A DNA stretch of 37,020 nucleotides from CG1-02-33-12 sp964403775 (GCA_964403775.1 CAYOHL010000001.1:1-37020), one strand, 5' to 3'. Positions 1 through 7,920 are shown, counted from the first letter of the stretch. Program-made: numbers and translations. The notes: generated from the letters alone by a model not told the origin.

Positions 1-40
1 ATTGGAATTCCAATCATTTGTCGGATTAATTAACAATGTT

Positions 41-811
41 TCATTTATGAATTTTAAACAGTTCAAGAGTGTCCTGCTCTATAAAATGAAGCTTTCCAGG
101 AACAATAAGGCAATGCACTGGCTCTCCAAAATCCTCTTTTAAAAGCTCATATGCCTTCCCAGCCTTAATGCAGGGCTTTGGTGAGCCAAGCCTTGCACAT
201 CCAACACAAAGCATGCCTTTAGGAAAAACATTTTCCCTTCTTTTGTTTTCTATCTTAAGCAGGTATTCAACAGCATCATTAACGCTTATAAACCTTTTTT
301 CATCAGGCCTTAAATCAAGCAACAACAATGTATGCAGGCCATTTTTTTTGTTTTCTTTGATTACATCATAAGGTGTTTCTGGCTTCCAGTTCTCCTCCTG
401 GAATGGAATGCTTGTTGTTCTGCCGAATTTGTAAAGCTGCAAGCCAGTAACACTAACAGCTGAGAAGACAGATGCATTATGTATAACAATGCATTCAATG
501 CCTGACTTCTCTGCTCTTAACCTTAAGTCAATATGCGTTGTTGCAGACATTGGATCGCCTGCAACAAGAAAGGCAGCATCTCTTGAAAGGGCATTTTTCA
601 ATATTGTTTCTTCTGCTCTTTTCTCAACTATCTCACGAGAAGCTAAAATTATCTTTTTTCCATAAAACCCTTCAAGCTTCTTTAAATTGCATGATAGAAC
701 ACCTGTGTAGTTTTCAAGATAAACAGCATCGCATTTTTTAACTGCTTCCAAACCCCTTAATGAGATATCTTTCTCGTCGTAAAGTCCAAGACCAATAAAA
801 TATAATGCCAT
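41..811 (-). CDS. dph5: Diphthine synthase
   Basis: Diphthine synthase is the SAM-dependent methyltransferase that methylates the modified histidine of elongation factor 2 on the way to diphthamide. The roughly 256-residue product opens with MALYFIGLGLYDEKDIS, the glycine-rich SAM-binding start of the Dph5/tetrapyrrole-methylase fold. The internal VAGDPMSATTH segment is the second family hallmark. Length is normal for the archaeal enzyme. I place the start at the ATG at 811 because the protein fold begins there; a second in-frame start only 9 nt upstream (820) adds MFF. A TATA-like stretch around 832-842 on the minus strand suggests a leaderless message. It stands alone, divergent from ftsZ. 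The family is clear from sequence. Confidence 0.93.
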   Translation of the reverse strand: MALYFIGLGLYDEKDISLRGLEAVKKCDAVYLENYTGVLSCNLKKLEGFYGKKIILASREIVEKRAEETILKNALSRDAAFLVAGDPMSATTHIDLRLRAEKSGIECIVIHNASVFSAVSVTGLQLYKFGRTTSIPFQEENWKPETPYDVIKENKKNGLHTLLLLDLRPDEKRFISVNDAVEYLLKIENKRRENVFPKGMLCVGCARLGSPKPCIKAGKAYELLKEDFGEPVHCLIVPGKLHFIEQDTLELFKIHK

Positions 812-940
812 GAAAAACAATAACCTTAATCAGTATAAATATGTTTTTAATTTTCCATAAGAAGTTAAGCATAGCTTTTGGAAAATATATTTTTAAAATT
901 AGAAGTATTTATATATAAGTTAGCGTATTAAAGTAAATAT

Positions 941-1050
941 AACTAAACTTGTTGGCGCAAGTTAATAACTAACTATTCTTTTAATCCAGTTTTAATTAGT
1001 TTTAAGTTTAAATTTTATTTAATTAGTTTTTGGCGCAACTAACTAAACTT
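941..1050. promoter_or_regulatory. Repeat-rich upstream region of ftsZ
   Basis: The 354-bp gap between dph5 and ftsZ holds two copies of TTGGCGCAA, at 952-960 and 1030-1038. Each is flanked by a short inverted repeat across an 8-nt spacer: AACTT (946-950) with AAGTT (959-963), and TTAGTT (1023-1028) with AACTAA (1037-1042). AACTAAACTT occurs exactly twice (941-950 and 1041-1050), and AACTAACTA occurs at 967-975 and 1037-1045. The rest of the gap is AT-rich with TATA-like stretches near 908-918 and 1080-1088. The arrangement looks like tandem regulator-binding sites for ftsZ. The binding protein is unknown. Confidence 0.5.
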
Positions 1051-1165
1051 TTTCTAAGGAAAATAAAAGCAGAGCTATGATATAAATATTATTGTTTTGG
1101 AATGCTTATATTATAGTATATGTTTTGAGGAGTATATAAAAAATGAAAAAGGGGGTTTTGGAAAA

Positions 1166-2239
1166 ATGGACTTCATCGTAGAGAATGCATTAAAAAACAA
1201 AGAAAAAAACAAATTTCAAGGAATAGAAGTAAAACAGGCAAACATCAAGGTTTTTGGTGCTGGTGGAGCAGGCAACAATATGGTTTCGTGGCTCTACAGA
1301 AAGGGCATTAAAGGAGCTGAGATAATAGCTGCCAATACTGACCAGCAGCATCTTAATATTTCAGAGGCTGATAGAAAAATTCTACTGGGCAAGGATACTA
1401 CTCGCGGCCTTGGATGTGGTGGCTATCCTGAGAAAGGAGCAGAAGCAGCCAAGGAATCAATCCAGGAGATAAAGGATTCCCTTAAGGATGTTGATATGGC
1501 TTTTATATGTGCTGGCATGGGAGGAGGAACTGGAACAGGCTCTGCGCCAGTAATTGCAAAGGTTGCCAGGGAACTAGGTTCAATTGTGATTGGAACAGTT
1601 ACAATGCCTTTCAAGATTGAACGTGCAAGAGTTGACAAGGCAGAGTTTGGCTTGCAGCAGTTAAGAGAGATAACTGACACTGTAATTGTTATTGATAACA
1701 ACCGCTTGGTTCAGATTGCAGGCAATCTTCCAGTAAAGCATGCATTTGCAGTTGCAAACGAGCTAATTGCAACAATGATAAAAGGGATTGTTGAGACAAT
1801 AGCTGTTCCATCCTTGGTTAATCTTGATTATGCAGATGTAAAGGCAATTATGACCAATGGAGATGTTGCAGCAATAGGTGTTGGCTCTTCTGACACAAAG
1901 AACAGGGTTGAAGAGGCTGTTCACGGCGCACTAAACAATCCATTATTAGATATAAGCTATCAAGGAGCAACAGGCGCATTAATCCATATAGCCGGAGGCC
2001 CTGACATGACTCTTGATGAGGTTACAAGGGTTGGAGAGCTTGTAACAGAATCAATGGACCAGGATGCAAATGTTATCTGGGGCGCAAGAATCAGCGAGGA
2101 GATGAAAGGAAAACTCACTGTCATGACCATCATGACTGGTGTTAAATCACCATGGATACTTGGAAAGGCACGCGAAAGGGAAGCAGCTGTTGAGATGCAG
2201 GAAATCAATGATGAGCTCGGCATTGAGATAGTGCAATGA
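1166..2239 (+). CDS. ftsZ: Cell division GTPase FtsZ
   Basis: FtsZ is the tubulin-like GTPase that polymerises into the division ring. The 357-residue product carries the N-terminal GAGGAGNN nucleotide loop (about residues 31-38), the tubulin signature GGGTGTG (119-125), and the T7 synergy loop with N219, D221 and D224 that completes the GTPase site of the next subunit. The protein ends soon after the GTPase/C-terminal core with INDELGIEIVQ. It has no long linker and no bacterial-type DxPxFLR tail, so its membrane tether must differ. The start is the ATG at 1166 behind GGGGG at 1151-1155; an in-frame extension to 1097 adds sequence unlike the family. A repeat-rich region lies upstream and hairpins lie downstream. 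Identity is certain; FtsZ1 versus FtsZ2 class is not resolved. Confidence 0.96.
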   Translation: MDFIVENALKNKEKNKFQGIEVKQANIKVFGAGGAGNNMVSWLYRKGIKGAEIIAANTDQQHLNISEADRKILLGKDTTRGLGCGGYPEKGAEAAKESIQEIKDSLKDVDMAFICAGMGGGTGTGSAPVIAKVARELGSIVIGTVTMPFKIERARVDKAEFGLQQLREITDTVIVIDNNRLVQIAGNLPVKHAFAVANELIATMIKGIVETIAVPSLVNLDYADVKAIMTNGDVAAIGVGSSDTKNRVEEAVHGALNNPLLDISYQGATGALIHIAGGPDMTLDEVTRVGELVTESMDQDANVIWGARISEEMKGKLTVMTIMTGVKSPWILGKAREREAAVEMQEINDELGIEIVQ

Positions 2240-2264
2240 TGATCACCGTTTAGGTGTTGTTTTC

Positions 2265-2319
2265 TTTGCCTTCATTTTTAATCACCCCCAATCTTTAAGA
2301 ATTGAAGGCAAAATTTTTT
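2265..2319 (+). terminator. Stem-loop after ftsZ followed by a T-run
   Basis: TTTGCCTTCA (2265-2274) and TGAAGGCAAA (2303-2312) form a perfect 10-bp inverted repeat around a 28-nt loop, followed by a T-tract at 2314-2319. It lies 26 nt after the ftsZ stop and fits transcription termination or a 3'-end structure. Function is inferred from position only. Confidence 0.45.
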
Positions 2320-2349
2320 CTTCATTGCAGCAATGCAATGAAGTTTTTA
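2320..2349. terminator. GNRA-capped hairpin between convergent ftsZ and rio1
   Basis: CTTCATTGCA (2320-2329) pairs perfectly with TGCAATGAAG (2334-2343) around a GCAA loop, a GNRA tetraloop, and a T-tract follows on the + strand. It sits between the convergent stops of ftsZ (2239) and the RIO kinase (2360), where a terminator is expected. Two hairpins in 80 bp is more than most gaps in this window show. Confidence 0.5.
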
Positions 2350-2359
2350 TTTTTTAAAA

Positions 2360-3064
2360 TCAGGAAATAATTTTTTTAAACTCCTTTTCGTATTCAAGCT
2401 TTAATCCGTGTTTTATGAAGAACCTGCATATGTTTTTTACATCCCTCTCAATTAATTTATCAGCTCCTGGATTTTTTATCTGGGTTGCATGCGATAAGTC
2501 AATGAAGACAGGATTATTATCATGATTAAGTATGTTAAATTCAGAAAGATCCCCATGCACAAAACCAGCTTTGTAAAACCTTTTTATGTAAGTTTTTATT
2601 TTTTCATAAAATTTTTTTAAGTTTTCAGGAATATTGTCCTTCAGCTTTAATGCAGGTTGGTCTTTGCCTATTAATTCCATTACAAGGATATTCTTCATAA
2701 AGGTTATTGGCTTTGGTGCTTTAACATTAGCTTCCCTTGCCCTGAATAAGTTTCTGTATTCCCTCTGCACCCATGCAAATATTATCTTTCTTCTTTGCTT
2801 TTTCAGGTTAAGAAACCTTTGGTCATTCCTTATATATTCATACATCCTGTTGAAGTCAGCTGCCTCAAGGCGGTATATCTTCAAAACAACATTTCCATTT
2901 TTTCCTTTTGCAGAGAAAACATTTGATTCCTTGCCAATTGATATTGGGCTTAAAGAATCCTCCTCAAAAAGCCCTCTTGAGGAAAGCTCAAAAAGATTGC
3001 GAATAGTGAAGTTGTCAAATACATTTCCAAAGGTCTTGAACTTTTCTTTTGCTGTCTTAGCCAT
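2360..3064 (-). CDS. rio1: RIO1-type atypical serine/threonine kinase
   Basis: RIO1 kinases act in late maturation of the small ribosomal subunit. The 234-residue protein has the RIO ATP loop SIGKESNVF (about residues 42-50), the invariant lysine in VLKIYR (K62), the REYRNLFRAREANVKAPKPI segment typical of RIO1, the catalytic HGDLSEFN loop (D172, N177), and the metal-binding FIDLSHA motif (D189) in place of the usual DFG. It lacks the N-terminal winged helix that marks RIO2, so RIO1 is the better call. The ATG at 3064 lies 21 nt after a TATA-like box (3086-3095, minus strand), which implies a leaderless transcript. The gene is convergent with ftsZ and divergent from the tRNA-binding protein. 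Confidence 0.93.
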   Translation of the reverse strand: MAKTAKEKFKTFGNVFDNFTIRNLFELSSRGLFEEDSLSPISIGKESNVFSAKGKNGNVVLKIYRLEAADFNRMYEYIRNDQRFLNLKKQRRKIIFAWVQREYRNLFRAREANVKAPKPITFMKNILVMELIGKDQPALKLKDNIPENLKKFYEKIKTYIKRFYKAGFVHGDLSEFNILNHDNNPVFIDLSHATQIKNPGADKLIERDVKNICRFFIKHGLKLEYEKEFKKIIS

Positions 3065-3151
3065 TCAAAATGCTTTGTAATATCTGTTTATATAACTTAT
3101 GGATTTAATCAAACAAATAAATTTTTATAATAAATAGTTTTCTTGTTTTTT

Positions 3152-3481
3152 ATGATTAACTGGAATGATTTTGAAAAGATTGATATGCGCGTAGGAACAA
3201 TCATAAGCATAGAGGATTTTCCAAAAGCCAGAAACCCTTCTTACAAGCTTACAATTGACTTTGGCGGGTTTGGAATCAAAAAATCAAGCGCACAGATTAC
3301 AAGACTGTACAAAAAAGAGGATTTGATTAACAGGCAAATAATTGCAGTTGTAAACTTTATGCCAAAGCAGATAGCAGATTTTGTCTCTGAAGTGCTGGTA
3401 TTGGGCATTGTTTTAGACAATAAAGAAGTAGTTCTAATAAAACCAGGCAACAAGGTTAAAAATGGCTTGAGGATAGCCTAA
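3152..3481 (+). CDS. CsaA-like tRNA-binding domain protein
   Basis: This 109-residue protein is a stand-alone EMAP/CsaA-type OB-fold tRNA-binding domain. It opens with the family signature FEKIDMRVGTIISIEDFPKA and continues with KSSAQITRLY and a VVNFMPKQIADFVSEVLVLG segment, all typical of CsaA and of the C-terminal domain of methionyl-tRNA synthetase. The likely role is binding tRNA, either as a free chaperone-like factor or in trans with a synthetase; the sequence does not say which. I use the ATG at 3152; an in-frame TTG at 3143 would add three residues. A TATA-like TTTTTATAA at 3123-3131 ends about 20 nt upstream, again suggesting leaderless expression. Confidence 0.88.
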   Translation: MINWNDFEKIDMRVGTIISIEDFPKARNPSYKLTIDFGGFGIKKSSAQITRLYKKEDLINRQIIAVVNFMPKQIADFVSEVLVLGIVLDNKEVVLIKPGNKVKNGLRIA

Positions 3482-3500
3482 AACTCTTAAAAACCAAAGA

Positions 3501-3508
3501 TTTTTATA
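3501..3508 (+). promoter_or_regulatory. TATA-like box for the candidate RNA before dnaG
   Basis: TTTTTATA lies 20 nt after the CsaA-like stop and about 25 nt before the first positions of the folded interval. This spacing fits an archaeal promoter starting transcription near 3530-3535. Confidence 0.4.
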
Positions 3509-3531
3509 GGCCAAATCCATATAATCTTATG

Positions 3532-3925
3532 TGCAAATAAAGGCCTTTTACAAGCTATAACAAGCAGTTATGCGATGAATTCAAGGTACTCTTGCATAAA
3601 ACAGCCCGTCACGAGAGTACTCAATGGAGCTAACGATAAATTCAAGCAATGAGCTTGGGAGTTAGTGTTTCGGGCAACAAAACATTTAATGTTCATAGAA
3701 AACCGTATAGAGCAAGCTAAGAGCTTTATTCACTATTATCATTCATTTAAGGGGTATTTTTTGAAAAAATAGGAAAAAGACATAGTTTAAGGTCAAATTA
3801 AAAACCATTGAAGCTTGTTCTATGCTAAAGCAAAGAAGGAGTCATCATGTTCATAGATTTATTCATTTTAATAAATCATGGTGTTAGTTAGCACTACAAA
3901 TTATATTACTCCTTCTTGAACATCG
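3532..3925 (+). ncRNA. Candidate structured RNA of unknown class upstream of dnaG
   Basis: This gap of more than 450 bp has no credible ORF but many helices. TATAAC 3556-3561 pairs with GTTATG 3567-3572. GTACTCTTG 3586-3594 pairs with CGAGAGTAC 3612-3620. GCCCG 3604-3608 pairs with CGGGC 3671-3675, enclosing CTAAC/GTTAG (3630-3634, 3661-3665) and CAAGC/GCTTG (3643-3647, 3653-3657). A 14-bp helix joins 3705-3718 to 3812-3825. The final domain closes with AAGAAGGAGT/ACTCCTTCTT (3833-3842, 3908-3917) and holds hairpins at 3856-3877 and 3881-3894. Several helices contain G-U pairs valid only if the + strand is transcribed. I could not match RNase P or SRP RNA signatures by eye. It may be an independent RNA or a dnaG leader. 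Confidence 0.6.
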
Positions 3926-3958
3926 AACAGAATACATAGTACATTGGAGGAAATTAAA

Positions 3959-5203
3959 ATGGCAAAGATAAGTCAAGTATCATCAAAATACATTATTCAC
4001 ACAACAATTGAGATTGAGGGAATTGTTGACAAGCCAGATGTGATTGGAGCAATATTCGGCCAGACAGAAGGCCTTTTGGGAGCAGACCTGGAACTAAGGG
4101 AACTGCAGAGAGGCGGAAGAATAGGAAGAATAGAGGTCAGCTTAGAGATAAAATCAGGCAAAACCACTGGTTCAATAATTATTCCAAGCTCACTGGACAA
4201 GGCAGAGACATCGATAATTGGAGCTGCACTTGAGGTAATCCAGAAAATCGGGCCATGCAATGCAAAAATCAAGGTAAACAATATAGAGGATGTAAGAATT
4301 TCAAAAAGAAAGTTTGTAATAGACAGGGCAAAAGACCTCTTGAAGTCAATGATGGACAATGTCATTCCAGACAGCCAGGAGTTGGCAGATGAGGTTGCAT
4401 ACTCTGTCAGGGTAATGGAAATACAGGAGTATGGAACAGACAGGCTGCCAGCAGGGCCAGCAATAGACGAGTCAGACGAGATAATTATTGTAGAAGGGAG
4501 AGCAGATGTTTTGAACATGCTGAAGCATGGCTTTAAGAATGTGATAGCAGTAAATGGAACATCTGCACCAAAGTCAATAATTGATTTATGCAAAAAGAAA
4601 ACATCAACTCTTTTTGTGGATGGTGACCGCGGCGGGGACCTTATAATAAAGGAAATTACCGGCATGGCAGAAATAGACTATGTTACAAAAGCTCCAGACG
4701 GCAAAGAAGTAGAGGAGATTACAAAAAAGGAAATCCATAAGGCTTTGAGGGGCAGGATTGCAGTTGAGCAGGCAAAGCTTGAGATAAAGGAAAATGACGG
4801 TGCCTTAAAATCAGAAAAACCAGGAATGCAATCAGGACAAAAGCCAAGGTTCAGCCCAAGAAGGCCTGAGCAAGGCAGAAAGACTGAGCCATCAAGGCCG
4901 GTTAAGATATCTGCAGAGGAGAAAAAAGCATTCAAGGATATGCTTGAAGACCTTATTGGAACAAGGGGCGCTTATGTCCTTGACACAAAACTTAATATTC
5001 TTGGAAAAGTGCCAATAACAGAATTGCAGTCAACTATCAAGAGCCTTAAGTCTGGGGTCCATGCAGTTGTTTTTGATGGGTCAATAGACCGTGATTTGGT
5101 CAGGACAGCAGAAAGAACAACTGTTAAATACCTGGTTGCAATGGACTCCAAGATAAAATCAAGTGACACAAGGATAGTTATCCTTACAAGCAATGACTTA
5201 TAA
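3959..5203 (+). CDS. dnaG: Archaeal DnaG-type TOPRIM protein
   Basis: Archaeal DnaG has a TOPRIM catalytic core and is known both as a primase and as a poly(A)-binding subunit of the archaeal exosome. The 414-residue product has a conserved archaeal N-terminal region (DVIGAIFGQTEGLLG). The TOPRIM domain carries the motif-I glutamate in IIIVEGRADVLNML and the acidic DGDRGG motif near the middle. A lysine/proline-rich linker leads to a C-terminal domain ending near VILTSNDL. Length matches the archaeal family and not bacterial DnaG, and no N-terminal CHC2 zinc finger is present. The ATG at 3959 is chosen for its perfect GGAGG at 3946-3950 with an 8-nt spacer. The strong RBS and long upstream structured region set it apart from leaderless neighbours. 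Confidence 0.95.
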   Translation: MAKISQVSSKYIIHTTIEIEGIVDKPDVIGAIFGQTEGLLGADLELRELQRGGRIGRIEVSLEIKSGKTTGSIIIPSSLDKAETSIIGAALEVIQKIGPCNAKIKVNNIEDVRISKRKFVIDRAKDLLKSMMDNVIPDSQELADEVAYSVRVMEIQEYGTDRLPAGPAIDESDEIIIVEGRADVLNMLKHGFKNVIAVNGTSAPKSIIDLCKKKTSTLFVDGDRGGDLIIKEITGMAEIDYVTKAPDGKEVEEITKKEIHKALRGRIAVEQAKLEIKENDGALKSEKPGMQSGQKPRFSPRRPEQGRKTEPSRPVKISAEEKKAFKDMLEDLIGTRGAYVLDTKLNILGKVPITELQSTIKSLKSGVHAVVFDGSIDRDLVRTAERTTVKYLVAMDSKIKSSDTRIVILTSNDL

Positions 5204-5236
5204 GTTTTTTATTTTATTTTTAATTAATTTTTATTT
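5204..5236 (+). terminator. T-rich terminator after dnaG
   Basis: The dnaG stop is followed at once by about 30 nt made almost only of T with scattered A, and no hairpin. Archaeal RNA polymerase terminates at such T-tracts. It lies between the convergent dnaG and DsbA-like genes. Confidence 0.5.
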
Positions 5237-5288
5237 CTAATAATTAATATCCAAAAATATTAAAAAATAAAATTAAAGAAATAATTGT

Positions 5289-6497
5289 TTATCCGCATGA
5301 GCCGCTTGAGCTTGATGATGTTGCTGAAAACCCAAATCCCGCTGATGGATTTGTTGAAGAAAGGTTTTCACTGCATTCAGCCGGCTTGTCCTTAAAGCCA
5401 GTGCATACTGCATTAAGCAAGCTTGCAGGACTTCTGCTTACGCTTGCTACAACCCCATTTATAACCAATGATGGAGAGCCTCTTACCCCATATTTCTCAT
5501 TAAGCTCTTTGTCAATATCAAATGGGGGAAAGTTCCCCATCCATGTGCTCTTGTCATTAAGCTTTTCAGTTATCTTGAATTCCTTGTCTACCTGTTGTAT
5601 GCAGCTGTCAAGCTTTCCCTTTAGGCCAACTTCCTCAACACATTCCTGTGTATTTCCTTCTTTAAGGAAGCATTCTAGGTAATCAAGATATTTGTCATTG
5701 TATTCTTTTTGTATGCAGTACTGCAAAGTTTGCTCCTTTAGTTCTATTTCACCATGCATTGCATAATAAACAAACCTTATATTAAAATCAATTTTATCCC
5801 CCAGCAGCCTCAGTACTGGCAGTATTCCCTTCTCTATCTGGGTTCCATAAGGGCAGTGGGACATGACAAATAAATCCACTTCTGGCTTTTCCTTTTTAGG
5901 CATACAAACCCAATTATTCTTGCAGTCAGGGTCATCACAATCAACCAAGCCATCACCATCATTATCCTTTCCATCATCGCATATTGTTTCCATGCATACT
6001 GGGTTAGTCCTGCATGATTCATCCTCGCAGTCTATTTTGCCATTACCATTATCGTCAATTCCATTGTCGCATATTTCCCCGGCAGGATCAAAGCTTGCTC
6101 CAATCCTTAATGACAGGAAATTTCCTTTCTGTTCAAGGTATTTCTCGACCTGGGCATAGTTGCTTTCACCCTGAACCTTTTCATTGAACAATATTGCAGG
6201 AAGAACAGTCAAACCTGCTTCCGAATATATTCTTTTGCCTTCTTCATCCATATAATCTATCTCACTAACAACAAAATCAGGAAATGAACTCTTTAATTGT
6301 GTGATAAGACTTGAAACATTACACTCATTACACCTTTTATCATTCAATACAATTATGTCTGATGAATCAACAACTGAAATATTATTTTTTTGCAGATAAG
6401 TCTTAACTGAGAAAACAACAGCTATTATGACTATTAAAGCCATTATCGCCCAAAGATGCTTCTTTTTTATTTTAAGTACAAAATCCTTTTCTTTCAT
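5289..6497 (-). CDS. Membrane-anchored double thioredoxin-fold protein with Ca-binding-like repeats
   Basis: This 402-residue protein is probably an extracytoplasmic thiol oxidoreductase. A basic N-terminus precedes one membrane segment (about 14-32). A first thioredoxin-like domain follows with CNEC at 56-59 and a VLPAILF cis-proline loop. Two acidic Cys-rich repeats (about 143-167 and 173-197) share the DNGxDxxGxGxxDC pattern of calcium-binding repeats. A DsbA-like domain has CPYG at 215-218 and a GSPSLVING cis-proline loop (340-347). The tail is Ser-rich and ends GSCG. The second active site has a single cysteine, so a distant Cys may be its partner. The start at 6497 is chosen for AGGAGG just upstream, overlapping the stop region of the parvulin gene, so the two are co-transcribed. 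The exact substrate is unknown. Confidence 0.8.
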   Translation of the reverse strand: MKEKDFVLKIKKKHLWAIMALIVIIAVVFSVKTYLQKNNISVVDSSDIIVLNDKRCNECNVSSLITQLKSSFPDFVVSEIDYMDEEGKRIYSEAGLTVLPAILFNEKVQGESNYAQVEKYLEQKGNFLSLRIGASFDPAGEICDNGIDDNGNGKIDCEDESCRTNPVCMETICDDGKDNDGDGLVDCDDPDCKNNWVCMPKKEKPEVDLFVMSHCPYGTQIEKGILPVLRLLGDKIDFNIRFVYYAMHGEIELKEQTLQYCIQKEYNDKYLDYLECFLKEGNTQECVEEVGLKGKLDSCIQQVDKEFKITEKLNDKSTWMGNFPPFDIDKELNEKYGVRGSPSLVINGVVASVSRSPASLLNAVCTGFKDKPAECSENLSSTNPSAGFGFSATSSSSSGSCG

Positions 6498-6507
6498 TTT
6501 AAACCTC

Positions 6508-7833
6508 CTATGCCCGGCATTTGTCTGCAAAATCTTTAAGATCATCAATTGGCATCTCTCCAGTATGCTCTACTCCATCTGGGCAGATAAACTGCGGGAT
6601 ATAACCGGTCATTATATCTGCGAAACACTCATTTAAGATCTTATATGCGTTTGAATCACTGCTTCCAGCCCAGTAAAAATTATAGCCAGTATCCTCTAAC
6701 TCCTTAACTAGTGGCTTCATATTCTGGCAGTGAGGGCATGAGTCAGAGTAAACAAAAATAACTGTGCCTTTTGTTAGCCCATATTTTGTGATGCAATCAT
6801 CATTAATCTCATCCATTTCATCTATTGTTATGGGTGATACTTCCGATGTAAGAGGTGTTTCTTTTTCCCCAAAAATTTTGATATCTGCATTTTCTATTAA
6901 CCTGTTTAGATGATTCATAATTTCCCCATTCTGTTTTTCCTGTTTTAACATTGCTTCTATTTCTTCCATTGCTTCTTCTAGCCCAATTATTGTTTCTGGC
7001 TTTTTGTCCAATAATTTAATAATATGGTAACCATATTGTGTTTTAACAACAGGAGACAATTCTCCAACATCAAGTGCAAAGGCAGCATCTTCAAATTCAG
7101 CTATCATCTGGCCTTTGCTAAAATACCCCAAATCACCGCCCTCTGATGCACTTGGGCATATTGATTTTTCCTTTGCCAGCTCAATGAAATCAGCCCCATC
7201 ATTTAATTGTTTCAATATTTCTTCTGCCTCCTCAGATGACTCAATAAGGATATGCCTTGCCCTAATCTGTTCAGGTATAACAAACTCATTTTTATTGTTT
7301 TCATAATACTCTCTAACTTCAGAACTGCTGACAATTATCTTGGAAAGGACTGTTTTTTCCAGCAGCTTGTTTATTGTCAGCTGTTTTTTATAATAATCTT
7401 CCACAAAATCCATTGTTATATTTTGCTCTTCAAGGGTTTTAGCAAATTCTTCTTTTGAAAGCCCTGATTGGGTTATTACATCATCAATTACCTTTAATAA
7501 CTCCTCTTTTGTTACAGTAATTCCCTGCTTTTTAGCTTCCTGCAGGAGCAATAACTCATTAATAGACTTATTTAGAATCATCTCCTTTGTTATGAACTGC
7601 CTATAGGCTTCTGGAACACTTTCATATTGCTCATTAATGTATTGTGTTGTGATAACCTCATTATTCACAATTGCTGCAGCATCCCCTGAAGGAGCTTTAC
7701 CAAGGTATAAGACAAATGCGCATATAATAATTATGCCAATAACAACCCACGTCATTATGCCAATTGTCAGTTTTTTCCTTTTAGAAGGATTAATACCCCT
7801 TTTCTTCTTTATAGTATGCTTTAGTTTAGCCAT
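6508..7833 (-). CDS. Membrane-anchored parvulin PPIase fused to a thioredoxin domain
   Basis: The product (441 residues from the ATG at 7833) has a basic cytoplasmic N-terminus, one membrane segment at about 24-44, a SurA/PrsA-like helical chaperone region, and a parvulin peptidyl-prolyl isomerase domain at about 188-275 (IRARHILI, GGDLGYFSKGQM, YGYHIIKL). The C-terminal thioredoxin-like domain has CPHC at 366-369 and an IPQFICPDG cis-proline loop. It should fold secreted proteins outside the membrane, coupling proline isomerisation to disulfide chemistry. The start is uncertain: a TTG at 7845 has better spacing from AAGGGGTGA than the ATG at 7833. It is the first gene of an operon with the DsbA-like gene, 10 bp apart. 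Parvulin and thioredoxin calls are solid; the combined role is inference. Confidence 0.87.
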   Translation of the reverse strand: MAKLKHTIKKKRGINPSKRKKLTIGIMTWVVIGIIIICAFVLYLGKAPSGDAAAIVNNEVITTQYINEQYESVPEAYRQFITKEMILNKSINELLLLQEAKKQGITVTKEELLKVIDDVITQSGLSKEEFAKTLEEQNITMDFVEDYYKKQLTINKLLEKTVLSKIIVSSSEVREYYENNKNEFVIPEQIRARHILIESSEEAEEILKQLNDGADFIELAKEKSICPSASEGGDLGYFSKGQMIAEFEDAAFALDVGELSPVVKTQYGYHIIKLLDKKPETIIGLEEAMEEIEAMLKQEKQNGEIMNHLNRLIENADIKIFGEKETPLTSEVSPITIDEMDEINDDCITKYGLTKGTVIFVYSDSCPHCQNMKPLVKELEDTGYNFYWAGSSDSNAYKILNECFADIMTGYIPQFICPDGVEHTGEMPIDDLKDFADKCRA

Positions 7834-7920
7834 CTTACTAACCAAAAAAATCACCCCTTAATTATTTTGGTGAAAAGGCCTTTAAATATAAACCTTTCGA
7901 AAATTCTTTAAACAAAAAGA

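Noticed and set aside
1029..1036. TTTGGCGC as a eukaryote-like E2F site before ftsZ
   Set aside because: The match is short, and no archaeal E2F system is known; the repeat arrangement is the real signal.
1097..1165. 23-residue N-terminal extension of FtsZ
   Set aside because: The extension is unlike FtsZ, and the GGGGG site fits the ATG at 1166.
3604..3612. GCCCGTCAC, which resembles a conserved small-subunit rRNA stretch
   Set aside because: Nine bases only, and the surrounding sequence is not rRNA; here it is part of a local helix.
3532..3925. RNase P RNA or SRP RNA identity for the structured interval
   Set aside because: I found no GGAAGUCC/ACAGAA pair with the RNase P order and no GGAA-type SRP helix 8 core, so I call it unassigned; a covariance search would settle it.
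3833..3930. H/ACA guide RNA in the last helix of the interval before dnaG
   Set aside because: There is an ACA near the base, but no k-turn and the inner part forms a three-way junction, so the fold does not fit.
3997..4665. 222-codon minus-strand ORF inside dnaG
   Set aside because: It is the antisense of the TOPRIM protein, with a Ser/Ile-rich composition typical of such shadows.
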